Counted from the first letter of the stretch, positions 15,701 to 27,150 are shown. The stretch is 64,000 nt of DNA from Aliarcobacter sp. (GCA_028689025.1 JAQTXA010000003.1:124001-188000), one strand, 5' to 3'. A program made the numbers and translations. The notes: a model not told the origin generated them from the sequence alone.

Positions 15701-16948
15701 ATGGCAAATTCACTTTCAATATCAACTGCTCAAAAGCAGAACTTAAACCTATCATTAAAGTTGTGGCTTCCAATGCTACAGACATCAATCCAAGATTTAG
15801 AATCGTACTTAACAAACTTATCTTACGAAAATCCTTTTTTGGAAGTAACAAAGTCGAAAGATTTTTATAGTAATTTTACCTCAAATGGTACAAGTGGAGA
15901 ATTCGTTGAATCATTAGCTTTTTATTCAGACTCGTTGAATGATAAAATTAGTGAACAAATAGAAGATGAATCCCTTTTCCCGACACCTAACTCAAAAAAA
16001 GTTGCACTTGAAATATTGTGTGATATAGATGAAAATGGATATTTTGATGGTGATATAGAAAAAATTGCAACTACTTGCAATGTATATAAAGAGTATGTAG
16101 AATCAATTAGACAAAGATTTGCAAGATTAGAACCAAGTGGAATTGGTGCACTGAATCTTCAAGAATCATTCTTATTTCAATTGGATTCATTTGATAGAAA
16201 AATTGATGATGAATTGTATAATTTCACTAAAAAAATCATAAAAGATATTGCTCATGTTGATAAATATGCAGCACATCATAGATTTAATGATGCAAAAGAT
16301 ATTATTAAGTATTTTAATAATCCACCTGCAATTGATTATATAAATGACAATGTACAAGTTGTACCTGATTTTTTTGTTGAAATTAACGAAGATATAGAGA
16401 TAAAAATAAATAATGCCTATTATCCAGACATTAAAGTAAAAAATCCATTCATTACAAAAAATGAAAATATAAAAGAGAAATTAAAAGAAGCAAAAGATTT
16501 GGTAAATTTACTAAATTTGCGAAAATCAACTCTTTATAAAATTGTTTTAATAATTGTAGAAAAACAAATATCTTTTTTTGTTGGTGGAGAATTACGGCCT
16601 TTTTCTATGCAAGAAATTGCTGCTGAATTAGGATTTGCAGAATCAACAATTAGTAGGGCTGTTTCAAATAAATATATAGAGTGTAATTTAGGAATTTTCC
16701 CACTTAAATTCTTTTTTTCAAATGCTGTTGATAAAGATTTATCTTCATCACAAATAAAAAGTTATATAAAAAGTTTAGTTGATTATGAAAATAAAGAGGA
16801 ACCTTTAACTGATGAAAGTATTCTTGAATTCATAGAGACTAAATTTAATCTAAAAATGGTTAGAAGAACAATAACAAAATATAGAAAAATATTAGATATT
16901 CCCTCTTCTAAAGAGAGAAAGAAACTCTACAAAGTAGAAAATTTATAA
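15701..16948 (+). CDS. rpoN: RpoN, RNA polymerase sigma-54 factor
   Basis: 415 aa. Region I is glutamine/leucine-rich (QKQNLNLSLKLWLPMLQTS, LSYENPFLEV). The core-binding and DNA-binding regions follow, with a helix-turn-helix (SMQEIAAELGFAESTISRAV) and the C-terminal RpoN box VRRTITKYRKIL. Sigma-54 reads -24/-12 promoters and needs an AAA+ activator, here most likely NifA at 32780. Its placement inside the nif island, beside several promoters of the right form, suggests a nif-dedicated sigma factor. I recall that non-fixing Arcobacter genomes lack rpoN, which I cannot check here. Confidence 0.93.
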   Translation: MANSLSISTAQKQNLNLSLKLWLPMLQTSIQDLESYLTNLSYENPFLEVTKSKDFYSNFTSNGTSGEFVESLAFYSDSLNDKISEQIEDESLFPTPNSKKVALEILCDIDENGYFDGDIEKIATTCNVYKEYVESIRQRFARLEPSGIGALNLQESFLFQLDSFDRKIDDELYNFTKKIIKDIAHVDKYAAHHRFNDAKDIIKYFNNPPAIDYINDNVQVVPDFFVEINEDIEIKINNAYYPDIKVKNPFITKNENIKEKLKEAKDLVNLLNLRKSTLYKIVLIIVEKQISFFVGGELRPFSMQEIAAELGFAESTISRAVSNKYIECNLGIFPLKFFFSNAVDKDLSSSQIKSYIKSLVDYENKEEPLTDESILEFIETKFNLKMVRRTITKYRKILDIPSSKERKKLYKVENL

Positions 16949-17027
16949 TAAAAGAGTTTTACATCTTGTCTAATTTCTTTTTATTTACTAAATTCATATA
17001 TAATTAGTCAAATGAAAAGGAGTTTTT

Positions 17028-18446
17028 ATGGATGAGCAACAAATTACTCTATTATCAACTTTATTTAATGAGTCTCTTGATGCAATTCTAATTTTAAATT
17101 TAAAAACACAGAAGTTTATCTTATCTAATCAAAAAGCTTTAGAATTATATAACTACACAGAAGATGAAATTAAAAAAATCACTCCCAAAGATTTAACTTT
17201 AGAATTTGTAACCAATTATGAAATGGAAAAAAGACAAAAAAATATTTTGGAAAAGGGTTGGGATAAATTTACAACTAAACATAAAACAAAAGATGGAAAA
17301 GAGCTAGATGTTTTAATCAAAAGTAAAAAAATCCAATTAAATCTAGAAACTCCATTGTTATACATAACAATTATTAATTTAGGAAAAGAACAAAAGTTAG
17401 AACAAGAGTTTGAAACAATATTTTATAGCTCAAAAGATGGAATTGCAACTATAGATTTGGATGGTAATTTTATTAAATTCAATGACTCTTTTAAACAATT
17501 AAGTGAGTATAGTTACAGTGAACTTATAAACATTTCTGCTTTCCAATTATTCTCAGAGACAAACAAAGAAAAAATTAAAGAGTTAATAAATCAGGTAATT
17601 AAAGAAAAATATATTGAAAACTATGAGGCTACATTTATTACAAAACATGGCAAATCTATAATTATTTATATTACAATGAATTTGATGCCAAATCAAAAAG
17701 AGATTTTATTAATTATAAAAGACTTTACACTTTTAAAACTTATTGAGTTAGAGAAAAAATTTAAATCATTAAATGAATTAATCCAAAATATTTCACACCA
17801 ATGGAAACAACCATTAAGTACAATTTCAATTATTGCTAGTGGAATTAAACTACAAAAAGAACTAAATTTATATAATGAATCAAATTTAGATGAAGATATG
17901 AACAAAATTGTAGAAATAACAAATTATTTATCAAATATAATTAATAATTTTGATGATATTGCTTTTGAAAATCTTGAAAAATCTTACAGTATTTGTCAAC
18001 TAATGAGTGAAATCTTACATGATATGAAAAAGGTTCTTGTTAAAAATAATATAAAAATTATAACAGACTATAGAGTTGATGATAAGATATATATTGAAAA
18101 ACTTAAATTTTCAGAAGCAATTAGAAATATTCTAAATAATTCAATTGATGCATTTAGAGAAAACAATGTTACAAATAGAGTAATCATTATAAAAACTGAA
18201 AGTATAGATAATCATCTTAACTTGAATATTAAAGATAATGCAGGAGGAATAGATGAAAATATACTTCCTAAAATACTTGAACCATATTTCACAACAAAAC
18301 ATCAAAGCCAAGGCACAGGATTGGGATTAACAAACGCATATAAAACAATTGTAGAAATGCATAAATACTTGTTATCTTTTAATAATTGTGAAACTACCTT
18401 TGAAAATAAAAAATACAAAGGCTTAAAGGTAACTATTACATTTTAG
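17028..18446 (+). CDS. PAS-PAS sensor histidine kinase, cytoplasmic
   Basis: 472 aa without membrane segments. Two PAS domains (about 8-125 and 130-240) are followed by a dimerisation box with the phospho-accepting histidine in ISHQWKQPLSTISII and an HATPase domain (NNSIDAF, DNAGGID, TGLGLTNAY). The HQWKQPL form is common in Campylobacterota kinases. No response regulator is adjacent. A TATAAT-like box near 16998 suggests its own housekeeping promoter. A link to nif or nitrogen/redox sensing is suggested only by location between rpoN and nifH. Confidence 0.85.
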   Translation: MDEQQITLLSTLFNESLDAILILNLKTQKFILSNQKALELYNYTEDEIKKITPKDLTLEFVTNYEMEKRQKNILEKGWDKFTTKHKTKDGKELDVLIKSKKIQLNLETPLLYITIINLGKEQKLEQEFETIFYSSKDGIATIDLDGNFIKFNDSFKQLSEYSYSELINISAFQLFSETNKEKIKELINQVIKEKYIENYEATFITKHGKSIIIYITMNLMPNQKEILLIIKDFTLLKLIELEKKFKSLNELIQNISHQWKQPLSTISIIASGIKLQKELNLYNESNLDEDMNKIVEITNYLSNIINNFDDIAFENLEKSYSICQLMSEILHDMKKVLVKNNIKIITDYRVDDKIYIEKLKFSEAIRNILNNSIDAFRENNVTNRVIIIKTESIDNHLNLNIKDNAGGIDENILPKILEPYFTTKHQSQGTGLGLTNAYKTIVEMHKYLLSFNNCETTFENKKYKGLKVTITF

Positions 18447-18453
18447 TAGAGAT

Positions 18454-19698
18454 TTAAAGAAAAAATCCTACTAAAATTGTAATAATCCCTAATATCATTA
18501 GCCAAATAAAACTAGTAACTGTTTTATCTTTCCCAAACCATAAAGCATAAATTGATTTTAAAATATTATTACTTCCTGAAGCTATGATTATTGCTGATGC
18601 AATTTGAGATGGTTCAATTGTATATTTACCTGTTAATAAAGACAAAATAAATGGATCAATATCAGTAAAACCAACAACTATAGATAAAAATCTTAATCCA
18701 CTAGAACCATAATTATCAATTACATAATTAGTAATCAACATAGTAATTACAAACAAAAATGCAAAAATAAATGCTGTACCTAATTCTAAAGGATTAGAAT
18801 CTTTTATTTCAAAATTGTTAATTGTTTTAGATGCTTTTATGTAATAAACATAGGTAATTATTATTGTTAAAATAATGAAAAACAAAAATGGTAACAAAAT
18901 TGTTTTAGCCACTTCAAAATTGAAAATAGATGAAATTGCAAGTATTCTTATATACATCATTGTAGTTGCTGCAATAATCGAAGCCGTGATAATATGGTTC
19001 TTCTCTAAGGTATTCGCTTTTTTTGACAAAACAACAGTAGTTGCTGTTGAAGAGTAAGTTCCACCTATTAAACCTGTTAAAAATATGCCTTTTGATGGAA
19101 ATAAATATTTTTGTACAATATAACCAGCATAAGAAATCGCAGAAATAACAACAACTGTTAACCAAATTTTATAAAGAGAAATTCCTAAATAAGGAATGAT
19201 TTTATCTGCAGGAAGTAATGGAAGCACAACAGCTGAAAGTAAAACCATTTTACCTAAAGTTTCAAATTCGTAAATATTTATATTTAAATTAAAACTTGAA
19301 ATCTTTTTCTTTGCATTTAATAAGAAAATTGTTACAACAAAAATGAAAGATGAAAACCATAAAGGAAAAAGATTTGATAAGGGACCAAAACTATATACAA
19401 CTAATAAAACTAAATATAAAACAATACTGTGATTCTTTTCAGTCAAAAGTTTGTTATAAAACAATACAAAAAGTAAAGTAATACCAGCAAATCCTGCAAT
19501 ATATACAGTAAAATTAATTGGTTCTATTTTATATAAAATGAATCCTAACACACCCACAAAAGTGTAAGTTCTTGCTGTTCCAAAGAATTCTCTATCTTCA
19601 GGATGAAACATTAATTTATATGCTCTTAACTCTAAACCTATTAAAAAACTAAATAACATAGTTAAAATAAAATGTGTTAATAACGAATCTATACTCAT
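18454..19698 (-). CDS. MgtC/DUF4010-family membrane protein
   Basis: About 414 aa from the ATG at 19698; upstream in-frame ATGs at 19707 and 19797 are possible, but AAGGA is best spaced for 19698. The N-terminal part is MgtC/SapB-like (SFLIGLELRAYK, FGTARTYTFVGVLG) and the C-terminal part is DUF4010 (LTGLIGGTYSSTATTVVLSKKA), with about 12 hydrophobic segments. The transported or sensed solute is unknown. It is convergent with the histidine kinase and divergent from nifH, so its 5' side shares the nifH control region. Confidence 0.8.
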   Translation of the reverse strand: MSIDSLLTHFILTMLFSFLIGLELRAYKLMFHPEDREFFGTARTYTFVGVLGFILYKIEPINFTVYIAGFAGITLLFVLFYNKLLTEKNHSIVLYLVLLVVYSFGPLSNLFPLWFSSFIFVVTIFLLNAKKKISSFNLNINIYEFETLGKMVLLSAVVLPLLPADKIIPYLGISLYKIWLTVVVISAISYAGYIVQKYLFPSKGIFLTGLIGGTYSSTATTVVLSKKANTLEKNHIITASIIAATTMMYIRILAISSIFNFEVAKTILLPFLFFIILTIIITYVYYIKASKTINNFEIKDSNPLELGTAFIFAFLFVITMLITNYVIDNYGSSGLRFLSIVVGFTDIDPFILSLLTGKYTIEPSQIASAIIIASGSNNILKSIYALWFGKDKTVTSFIWLMILGIITILVGFFL

Positions 19699-19821
19699 TA
19701 TACTCATAATCCTTATACTTAATAATATAAATAAATAAGTAAACAACATTATTGTAAAGATATTTATACATAAAATAGTATCTAAAATCTGAATCATTTA
19801 CATTTTTTGCATTTATTTACC

Positions 19822-19896
19822 TCAAATTTTACAAAAAAAATTACAAAATTTGTGTTGGTAAAATAGGATAAAAAGTATCCTAAAAAGAAATATTAA
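19822..19896. promoter_or_regulatory. Nested inverted repeats upstream of nifH
   Basis: CAAATTTT pairs with AAAATTTG nearby, framed by TTTACC and GGTAAA, and is followed by a perfect TAGGATA-N5-TATCCTA palindrome near 19866-19884. They lie about 90-150 bases upstream of the sigma-54 site, where an activator would bind. No TGT-N10-ACA site was seen. Confidence 0.4.
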
Positions 19897-19947
19897 AAAA
19901 AATTAACCTAATAAACATCGTATTTAAGGGCTTTTTGGAAAATATAA

Positions 19948-20943
<996 letters not shown>

Positions 20944-20998
20944 TAATTTAGATTTAAAAAAATAAAAATAAAATAAAAATAGTAGTAAGGAGAAAATT

Positions 20999-21358
20999 AT
21001 GTTTGTATGTGGATACCACTTTCCAGCTAGTGAAGGTAATGATGTAAGTTTTGAAAAAGTAATTGAAAAAGTAAATGAAGGTATTGATGCTGCAGGGAAA
21101 ACAGTAACATTAACAAGTGAAACAAGAGAAGGTGTTAAATTAGAAACTATCGAAGTTCCTGAAGGTACTTTTTTACACACTGCACTTGTAGATTACTTCA
21201 CAAATACTGAATGTAAAGAAATTGCTGGTGCTAAAATGATTTATTACACAAATAAATACCAAATTTCTGAAATTTCAAAAAGCGTTGATGGTGATGCAAC
21301 TAAAGCAGTTTGTAGAAAATTAGATGACATGAATCTATACAGAGTTAAAGTAGCGTAA
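20999..21358 (+). CDS. Unrecognised small protein between nifH and nifD
   Basis: 119 aa, no family recognised. It begins [13 protein letters not shown], has a central [17 protein letters not shown], and a C-terminal helix ending in NLYRVKVA. Cysteines are at residue 4, near 73 and near 103. It shares the 16-base leader AAATAGTAGTAAGGAG with the gene at 14996. The strong ribosome site and its place inside the most highly expressed nif operon argue that it is made in quantity. It is not NifI/GlnB-like, NifT or DraT. A binding partner or protective factor for NifH or NifDK is possible but unproven. Confidence 0.85.
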   Translation: MFVCGYHFPASEGNDVSFEKVIEKVNEGIDAAGKTVTLTSETREGVKLETIEVPEGTFLHTALVDYFTNTECKEIAGAKMIYYTNKYQISEISKSVDGDATKAVCRKLDDMNLYRVKVA

Positions 21359-21384
21359 GCTACTTTTTCTTTAAAGGAGAAATT

Positions 21385-22842
21385 ATGGGACCAGAAACAT
21401 TAGAAAGTCTTCAAAAAGAAGCAATTGCTGAAGTATTAGAAGCATATCCAGAAAAAGTTAGAAAAAGTAGAGCTAAACATTTAGGTGTAGATTCACCTGA
21501 AACAAGCAAAGGTTCTTGTGATACAACAAGAAGTAACAAACAAACAGTACCAGGTGTAATGTCTCAAAGAGGTTGTGCATACGCAGGTTCTAAAGGGGTT
21601 GTTTGGGGACCAATTAAAGATATGATTCATATCTCTCATGGACCAATTGGATGTGGACAATATTCAAGAGGTGGAAGAAGAAATTATTATATAGGAACAA
21701 CAGGTGTTGACACTTTCGTTACTATGAACTTTTCTACAGATTTCAATGAGAAAGACATCGTATTTGGTGGAGATAAAAAACTTAAAAAAGCACTTCAAGA
21801 GATTGATGAATTATTCCCATTAAATAATGGAATTTCTGTTCAATCAGAGTGTCCAATTGGATTAATTGGGGACGATATTCATGCAGTTGCTAAAATGCAT
21901 AAAAAAGAGACTGGACATCAAACAATTGCTGTTTCATGTGAAGGTTTTAGAGGTGTATCTCAATCATTAGGTCACCATATTGCAAACGATATGATTAGAG
22001 ATTATATCATGCCAGATACTTCTTATAGAAAAGATTTCGAATCAACTCCTTATGACGTATCAATCATTGGGGACTACAACATCGGTGGAGATGCTTGGTC
22101 AACAAGATTAATTTTAGAAGAAATGGGTTTAAGAGTTATTGCTCAATGGTCTGGAGATGCAAGTTATAAAGAATTAGCTATTGCTCCTCAATCAAAATTA
22201 AACCTATTACATTGCTATAGATCAATGAACTATATTGCTAGACACATGGAACAAGAGTTCAATGTACCTTGGATGGAATATAACTTCTTTGGACCTACAA
22301 AAACAACTGAGTCTTTAAGAAAAATTGCTTCATTCTTTGATGAAACAATTCAAGCAAAAACTGAAGCTGTTATTGCTAAATATACTGCAATGACTGATGC
22401 TGTAATCGCTAAATATAGACCAATGTTAGAGGGTAAAAAAGTTATGCTTTATGTTGGTGGATTAAGACCAAGACACGTTATTGGAGCTTATGAAGATTTA
22501 GGAATGGAAGTAATCGGAACTGGATATGAATTCGGACACGGAGATGATTATAAAAGAACTAAAGACGAAATCGAAAGATCAACACTTATTTACGATGATG
22601 CAAATGAGTATGAATTAGAAGCGTTCGTTAAAAAATTAAGACCAGACTTAGTTGCAGCTGGGGTAAAAGAGAAATATGTATTCCAAAAAATGGGATTACC
22701 ATTTAGACAAATGCACTCTTGGGATTACAGTGGTCCTTATCATGGATATGACGCTTTTGCAATTTTCGCAAAAGATATGGATTTAGCGATTAACTCACCA
22801 GTATGGAACCACACAAAAGCTCCATGGGAAAAAGAAGCGTAA
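21385..22842 (+). CDS. nifD: NifD, nitrogenase MoFe protein alpha chain
   Basis: 485 aa. P-cluster ligands are Cys64, Cys90 and Cys156; the FeMo-co ligands are Cys277 (LLHCYRSM) and His444 ([14 protein letters not shown]); the substrate-path histidine is His197 in SLGHHIAND. All correspond to Azotobacter residues with an offset of two, which makes this a molybdenum, not vanadium or iron-only, enzyme. It sits between the unknown small gene and nifK with a GGAGA ribosome site. Confidence 0.98.
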   Translation: MGPETLESLQKEAIAEVLEAYPEKVRKSRAKHLGVDSPETSKGSCDTTRSNKQTVPGVMSQRGCAYAGSKGVVWGPIKDMIHISHGPIGCGQYSRGGRRNYYIGTTGVDTFVTMNFSTDFNEKDIVFGGDKKLKKALQEIDELFPLNNGISVQSECPIGLIGDDIHAVAKMHKKETGHQTIAVSCEGFRGVSQSLGHHIANDMIRDYIMPDTSYRKDFESTPYDVSIIGDYNIGGDAWSTRLILEEMGLRVIAQWSGDASYKELAIAPQSKLNLLHCYRSMNYIARHMEQEFNVPWMEYNFFGPTKTTESLRKIASFFDETIQAKTEAVIAKYTAMTDAVIAKYRPMLEGKKVMLYVGGLRPRHVIGAYEDLGMEVIGTGYEFGHGDDYKRTKDEIERSTLIYDDANEYELEAFVKKLRPDLVAAGVKEKYVFQKMGLPFRQMHSWDYSGPYHGYDAFAIFAKDMDLAINSPVWNHTKAPWEKEA

Positions 22843-22852
22843 GGAGAAGGCT

Positions 22853-24397
22853 ATGCAAGATTTAGATAATATAGTAAACGGACAAAAACTTTTTTTAAAG
22901 CCTGAATACCAAGAAGTTTTAAAAAATAAAAAAGAATTCGAAAGTGCTGCTGGTGCAGTTGCACCTGAGAAAGTTGCAGAAATTGCTGAGTGGACAAAAT
23001 CTTGGGATTATAGAGAAAAAAATCTAGCAAGAGAAGCTATTACAGTTAACCCTGCAAAAGCTTGTCAACCACTGGGTGCTATTATGGTTGGTTTAGGTTT
23101 TGAAAATACAATGCCATATGTACATGGTTCACATGGTTGTGTTGCATACTTTAGATCATACTTTACAAGACACTTTAAAGAACCAACTCCTTGTGTTTCT
23201 GATTCAATGTCAGAATCAGCAGCGGTATTTGGTGGATTAGCAAATATGAAAGATGGTATCAGAAACTGTAATGCACTTTACAAGCCTGAAATGATTTCTG
23301 TAAGTACAACTTGTATGGCAGAAGTTATCGGAGATGACTTAAATGCATTTATCATTGGTGCTAGAGCTGAAGCTGAAGGTGAGTTAGATAATACTCTTAT
23401 TACTCATGCTCATACTCCTTCATTCGTTGGATCTCATATTACTGGTTATGATAATATGATGAAATCAACTTTAGAGCAATTATCTGAAGATGTTGTAAGA
23501 GAAGTTGATGAAGAAAGAATTAACATAATTCCTGGATTTGAACCTTATTTAGGATCATTAAAAGAAATTAAAAGAATTGCAAAAATGTTTGGTGATAAAA
23601 TCATCATGATTGGTGACCATGAAGAGCAATGGGACACAGGAGCTGGTGAATATAAATTATACGCTGGTGGAACAAAAATATCTGATGGTAAAGCGGCAAT
23701 CAATGCAAAAGCAACTATTAGTTTACAAAAATATTCTTCAATTTTAACAGCTAAAACTATTAAAAACAAATGGAAACAAACTTTTGCTACTTGTAATCCA
23801 ATCGGATTAAGTGGTACAGATGCTTTTGTTATGAAATTAGCAGAATTAACTGGAAAAGAAGTTCCTGAAGAATTAAAACAACAAAGAGCTAGATTTGTTG
23901 ATGCAATGCAAGATTCTTATCCATATATGCATGGTAAAAAAATTGCAATCTGGGGAGATCCTGACTTCTTATTAGGAATGGTTTCATTCTTAGTTGAAAT
24001 GGGTTCAGTTCCAACTCACATTGTGTGTAATAATGCACCAAGAAAAGGTTGGGAAGATGATATGAAAGCTATCTTAGCTAAATCTTCTAGAGCTGCTGAA
24101 TGTAATATCTGGGGTGGAAAAGATTTATGGCACCTAAGAAGTTTATTATTCACAGAACCAGTTGATTTCATGATTGGAAATGTTTACGGAAAAGAATTAT
24201 ATAGAGATACAAAAATACCTTTAATCAGAATTGGATTCCCAATTTTTGATAGACATCACTTACATAGATACTCTATTAGTGGTTATGAAGGTGGATTAAA
24301 TCTATTAACTTGGATTACAAATGCAATCTTAGATCAATTAGATGAAGAGACTAAAGATATAGCAAAAACAGACTACTTCTTCGATTCAGTAAGATAG
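22853..24397 (+). CDS. nifK: NifK, nitrogenase MoFe protein beta chain
   Basis: 514 aa. P-cluster ligands are Cys71 (AKACQPLG), Cys96 (GSHGCVAYF) and Cys154 (STTCMAEVIGDD). The C-terminal DRHHLHRYS is also typical of the beta chain. It pairs with NifD as alpha2beta2. Ten bases separate it from nifD, with an AAGGAGAAGG site. It ends the nifH operon, closed by a strong terminator at 24400. Confidence 0.98.
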   Translation: MQDLDNIVNGQKLFLKPEYQEVLKNKKEFESAAGAVAPEKVAEIAEWTKSWDYREKNLAREAITVNPAKACQPLGAIMVGLGFENTMPYVHGSHGCVAYFRSYFTRHFKEPTPCVSDSMSESAAVFGGLANMKDGIRNCNALYKPEMISVSTTCMAEVIGDDLNAFIIGARAEAEGELDNTLITHAHTPSFVGSHITGYDNMMKSTLEQLSEDVVREVDEERINIIPGFEPYLGSLKEIKRIAKMFGDKIIMIGDHEEQWDTGAGEYKLYAGGTKISDGKAAINAKATISLQKYSSILTAKTIKNKWKQTFATCNPIGLSGTDAFVMKLAELTGKEVPEELKQQRARFVDAMQDSYPYMHGKKIAIWGDPDFLLGMVSFLVEMGSVPTHIVCNNAPRKGWEDDMKAILAKSSRAAECNIWGGKDLWHLRSLLFTEPVDFMIGNVYGKELYRDTKIPLIRIGFPIFDRHHLHRYSISGYEGGLNLLTWITNAILDQLDEETKDIAKTDYFFDSVR

Positions 24398-24399
24398 TC

Positions 24400-24432
24400 A
24401 AAAAACTAGAAGATTTTCTTCTAGTTTTTTTT
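24400..24432 (+). terminator. Rho-independent terminator of the nifHDK operon
   Basis: AAAAACTAGAAGA pairs with TCTTCTAGTTTTT around a short T loop, followed by a T-run. It separates nif from mod transcription. Confidence 0.88.
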
Positions 24433-24434
24433 AA

Positions 24435-24468
24435 ATTACCGTTATGTATTAAGTTACATAATGGTAAT
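24435..24468. promoter_or_regulatory. ModE-type operator, distal
   Basis: A 34-base inverted repeat: ATTACCGTTATGTA against TACATAATGGTAAT, with one mismatch. The TTATGTA/TACATAA core resembles ModE sites of Campylobacterota. Confidence 0.65.
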
Positions 24469-24482
24469 ATTTTTTTATTTAG

Positions 24483-24506
24483 CGTTATATACTGTAAGAT
24501 ATAACA
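24483..24506. promoter_or_regulatory. ModE-type operator, proximal
   Basis: CGTTATATA-N6-GATATAAC follows the ModE consensus of half sites CGTTATATA. It ends directly before the modE ribosome site, so a bound repressor would block transcription of the mod operon. Confidence 0.7.
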
Positions 24507-24518
24507 AAAAGGATTTTT

Positions 24519-25301
24519 GTGGAAATATTATCAAATTTAACTCTAGAGATTTTTAATCAACCATTTTTATTAGAAAAAAGAATTGAGTTATTAATTGCGG
24601 TTAAAAGAACAGGTTCTATTAGTAAAGCAGCTAAAGAAGTTCCTATGAGTTATAAGGCTGCTTGGGAAGCTATAGAATCTATGAATAATCTGTCTACAAC
24701 ACCAATCGTTCAAAGAGAAACGGGTGGCGTTGGAGGCGGTGGGACAACACTAACTCCTTATGGAGAAAATCTTATAGAAACCTTTGAAATTTTACGAAAT
24801 GAACAAAAAAAATTTCTACAGAATTTAAGCAAAAGAACTGATATAAACACCGGAACCCTAAAAGATATAAGGAGATTATCAATGCAAATTAGTGCAAGAA
24901 ACCAAATAAGTGGTATTGTAGAATTAATATCAAATGGAACAGTTAATGCAGAAGTTTATATAAAACTAAAAAGTGGATATACAATAGTTTCAGTTATAAC
25001 AAAAACAGCTGTTAATAATTTAGATTTAAAACTAGGTGATGAAGTTGTGGCTATTTTTAAATCAAGTACAGTTTTAATAACTACTGATATTACACTAAAT
25101 ATTAGTGCTAGAAATAAACTTCAAGGGAAAATTGATTCAATTCATCAAGGTGAAATAAACAGTGAATTAATCATAGATATTGGTAATGGAGATAAAATAG
25201 CTTCAGTTATCACATCAAATTCAATTGATAGATTAAATATAAAAGAGGGTGCACAAGTTAGTGCAATTATTAAAGCATCAGATGTGATGTTAGGTAAATA
25301 A
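24519..25301 (+). CDS. modE: ModE, molybdate-responsive regulator
   Basis: 260 aa with a GTG start behind AAAAAGGA. Residues about 20-105 are the winged helix-turn-helix (GSISKAAKEVPMSYKAAWEAI, glycine-rich GGVGGGGTTLT). Residues about 122-190 and 193-260 are two Mop domains (ISARNQISGIV, ISARNKLQGKI) that bind molybdate. With molybdate ModE represses molybdate uptake genes; here it probably represses its own operon through the two upstream operators. In nitrogen-fixing cells it may also influence nif genes. Confidence 0.93.
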   Translation: MEILSNLTLEIFNQPFLLEKRIELLIAVKRTGSISKAAKEVPMSYKAAWEAIESMNNLSTTPIVQRETGGVGGGGTTLTPYGENLIETFEILRNEQKKFLQNLSKRTDINTGTLKDIRRLSMQISARNQISGIVELISNGTVNAEVYIKLKSGYTIVSVITKTAVNNLDLKLGDEVVAIFKSSTVLITTDITLNISARNKLQGKIDSIHQGEINSELIIDIGNGDKIASVITSNSIDRLNIKEGAQVSAIIKASDVMLGK

Positions 25302-25311
25302 GGAGTTACAA

Positions 25312-26058
25312 ATGAGAAAAATAATTTTAGCTTTAATGATTTTATCTTCAACAATTTTTGCAGGTCAAATAAATATCGCAGTTGCGGCAAATGTTAGTTA
25401 TGCAATAAATGAATTAATTGCAGAGTTTAATAAAACTAATCCTGATACACAAGTACAAGTTACTTTAGGAAGTAGTGGTAAATTAACTGCCCAAATTAAA
25501 AATGGTGCTCCATTTAATATATTTATGGCTGCGAATATGAAATTTCCTGAGTCACTTTATGAAGAGAATATTGCAATTACAAAACCTGTAGTTTATGCTC
25601 AAGGTGCCATTGCAATGTTAAGTTCAAAAGAGCTTGATTTCAAAAAAGGTATAGATTTAATTAAAGATAATTCAATATCAAAAGTAGCTATTGCAAACCC
25701 AAAAACAGCACCTTATGGAACAGCTGCTGTTGAAGCTATAAAAAATGCAAAAATACCTGATTCAATTGAGAGTAAATTTGTATATGCAGAATCGATTTCA
25801 CAAGTTGTAACTTATGCAATAACAGCAGCTGATATTGGCTTTATTGCAAAATCATCTTTATATGATGAAAAAATGTCACAATATAAAGAAAATATAAATT
25901 GGATAAGTGTTGATACTAGTTTGTATACACCTATTAAACAAGGTATTGTAATAATAAATAATGCAAAAGATAATGCTGAAGTAAAAGCATTTTATGACTT
26001 TATATTAAGTCCTAAAGCTAAAAAAATATTTGAAGATTATGGATATATAGTTAAATGA
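25312..26058 (+). CDS. modA: ModA, periplasmic molybdate-binding protein
   Basis: 248 aa. A signal peptide (MRKIILALMILSSTIFA) precedes a type II periplasmic binding domain: VAANVSYAINEL, LGSSGKLTAQIKNGAPFNIF, AQGAIAMLSS and NPKTAPYGTAAVEA, the usual ModA anion-binding loops. It captures molybdate for ModBC. It lies ten bases after modE and its stop overlaps the next start. Confidence 0.93.
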   Translation: MRKIILALMILSSTIFAGQINIAVAANVSYAINELIAEFNKTNPDTQVQVTLGSSGKLTAQIKNGAPFNIFMAANMKFPESLYEENIAITKPVVYAQGAIAMLSSKELDFKKGIDLIKDNSISKVAIANPKTAPYGTAAVEAIKNAKIPDSIESKFVYAESISQVVTYAITAADIGFIAKSSLYDEKMSQYKENINWISVDTSLYTPIKQGIVIINNAKDNAEVKAFYDFILSPKAKKIFEDYGYIVK

Positions 26059-26456
26059 ACCAAATAGTTGCAATAATAAAAAAGATAAATAATGTTGACA
26101 ATTTAAATATTGTTGAATTTGATTTTAATGGAACAACTCTAAAAATGATGAGTTTAGATTTAGATAGTGACGTTCAAGTAGGTAAAAAAGTAAACCTTAT
26201 TACTAAACCTACAAATATCTCTATTGCAAAAAATCTAAGTGGAGAATTGAGTTTATCAAATCAACTTGTTGCAACTATTCAAAACATAGAAAATGGACAA
26301 TTATTAGCTAGTGTTGAGTTAAATGTAAATGACACAATACTAGAAAGTATTATAACTGTAGATTCATCCAAAAGAATGAATCTACAAATTGGTGAAGTAG
26401 TTACAATTTTGATAAAAGCTAGTAATCTATCTATTGGGGAAGTATTAAATGATTGA
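26055..26456 (+). CDS. Di-Mop molbindin-like protein
   Basis: 133 aa made of two Mop/TOBE-like domains (about 1-65 and 67-133, the second ending [12 protein letters not shown]). Such proteins store or buffer molybdate in the cytoplasm. It is embedded between modA and modB with overlaps of 4 and 8 bases, an unusual place for a molbindin. The first domain is divergent and may not bind oxyanion. Confidence 0.75.
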   Translation: MNQIVAIIKKINNVDNLNIVEFDFNGTTLKMMSLDLDSDVQVGKKVNLITKPTNISIAKNLSGELSLSNQLVATIQNIENGQLLASVELNVNDTILESIITVDSSKRMNLQIGEVVTILIKASNLSIGEVLND

Positions 26457-27150
26457 AATATTAAAAGAGATTGAATTTGAACCATTTCTATTATCTTTTA
26501 AATTAGCAGGAATTACAACTTTAATTCTATTTTTTATTAGTTTACCTCTTGCTTGGTATTTATCTCAATCAAATTCAAAATCAAAACCATTTTTTGAAGC
26601 AATAACTGCTCTTCCAATAGTTTTACCTCCTTCGGTTTTAGGATTTTATATACTTTGGGCTTTATCATATAATTCCCCAATAGGCGCATTCTTCGAAAGC
26701 ACTTTTGGCATAAAACTTGTATTCAATTTTACAGGTCTTGTTGTTGCTAGTTGTTTTTATTCTTTACCTTTTATGGTTCAACCTTTACAAGGTGGTTTTG
26801 AAAGTTTGAATAAAAATATGCTTGAAGCTAGTTATATTAGTGGAAAGAGTAAATTAACAACTCTATTTAGAGTTGCGCTACCAAATATGAAACCAGCACT
26901 TTTAACAGCAATTATCATTACTTTTTCACATACAGTTGGAGAGTTTGGAGTTGTTTTAATGGTTGGAGGAAGTATTCCAGCAGAAACAAAAGTAGCCTCT
27001 GTTGCAATTTATGAATTTGTTGAAATTATGGATTATACAAATGCACACATCTATAGTGCAATTATGATAACACTAAGTTTTCTTACGCTTCTAGGTGTTT
27101 ATATTTTTAATGGAAAACAAAAAAATATGTTTGCAGGAGTAAGTAAATGA
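26449..27150 (+). CDS. modB: ModB, molybdate ABC transporter permease
   Basis: 233 aa integral membrane protein with about five hydrophobic segments. It has the ABC permease EAA-type loop [20 protein letters not shown] and the family stretches [16 protein letters not shown] and [17 protein letters not shown]. It forms the channel for molybdate with ModC. Overlaps both neighbours. Confidence 0.93.
   Translation: MIEILKEIEFEPFLLSFKLAGITTLILFFISLPLAWYLSQSNSKSKPFFEAITALPIVLPPSVLGFYILWALSYNSPIGAFFESTFGIKLVFNFTGLVVASCFYSLPFMVQPLQGGFESLNKNMLEASYISGKSKLTTLFRVALPNMKPALLTAIIITFSHTVGEFGVVLMVGGSIPAETKVASVAIYEFVEIMDYTNAHIYSAIMITLSFLTLLGVYIFNGKQKNMFAGVSK

Noticed and set aside
20999..21358. NifI/GlnB-type PII protein as found between nifH and nifD in archaea
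   Set aside because: The sequence has none of the PII T-loop or signature motifs.
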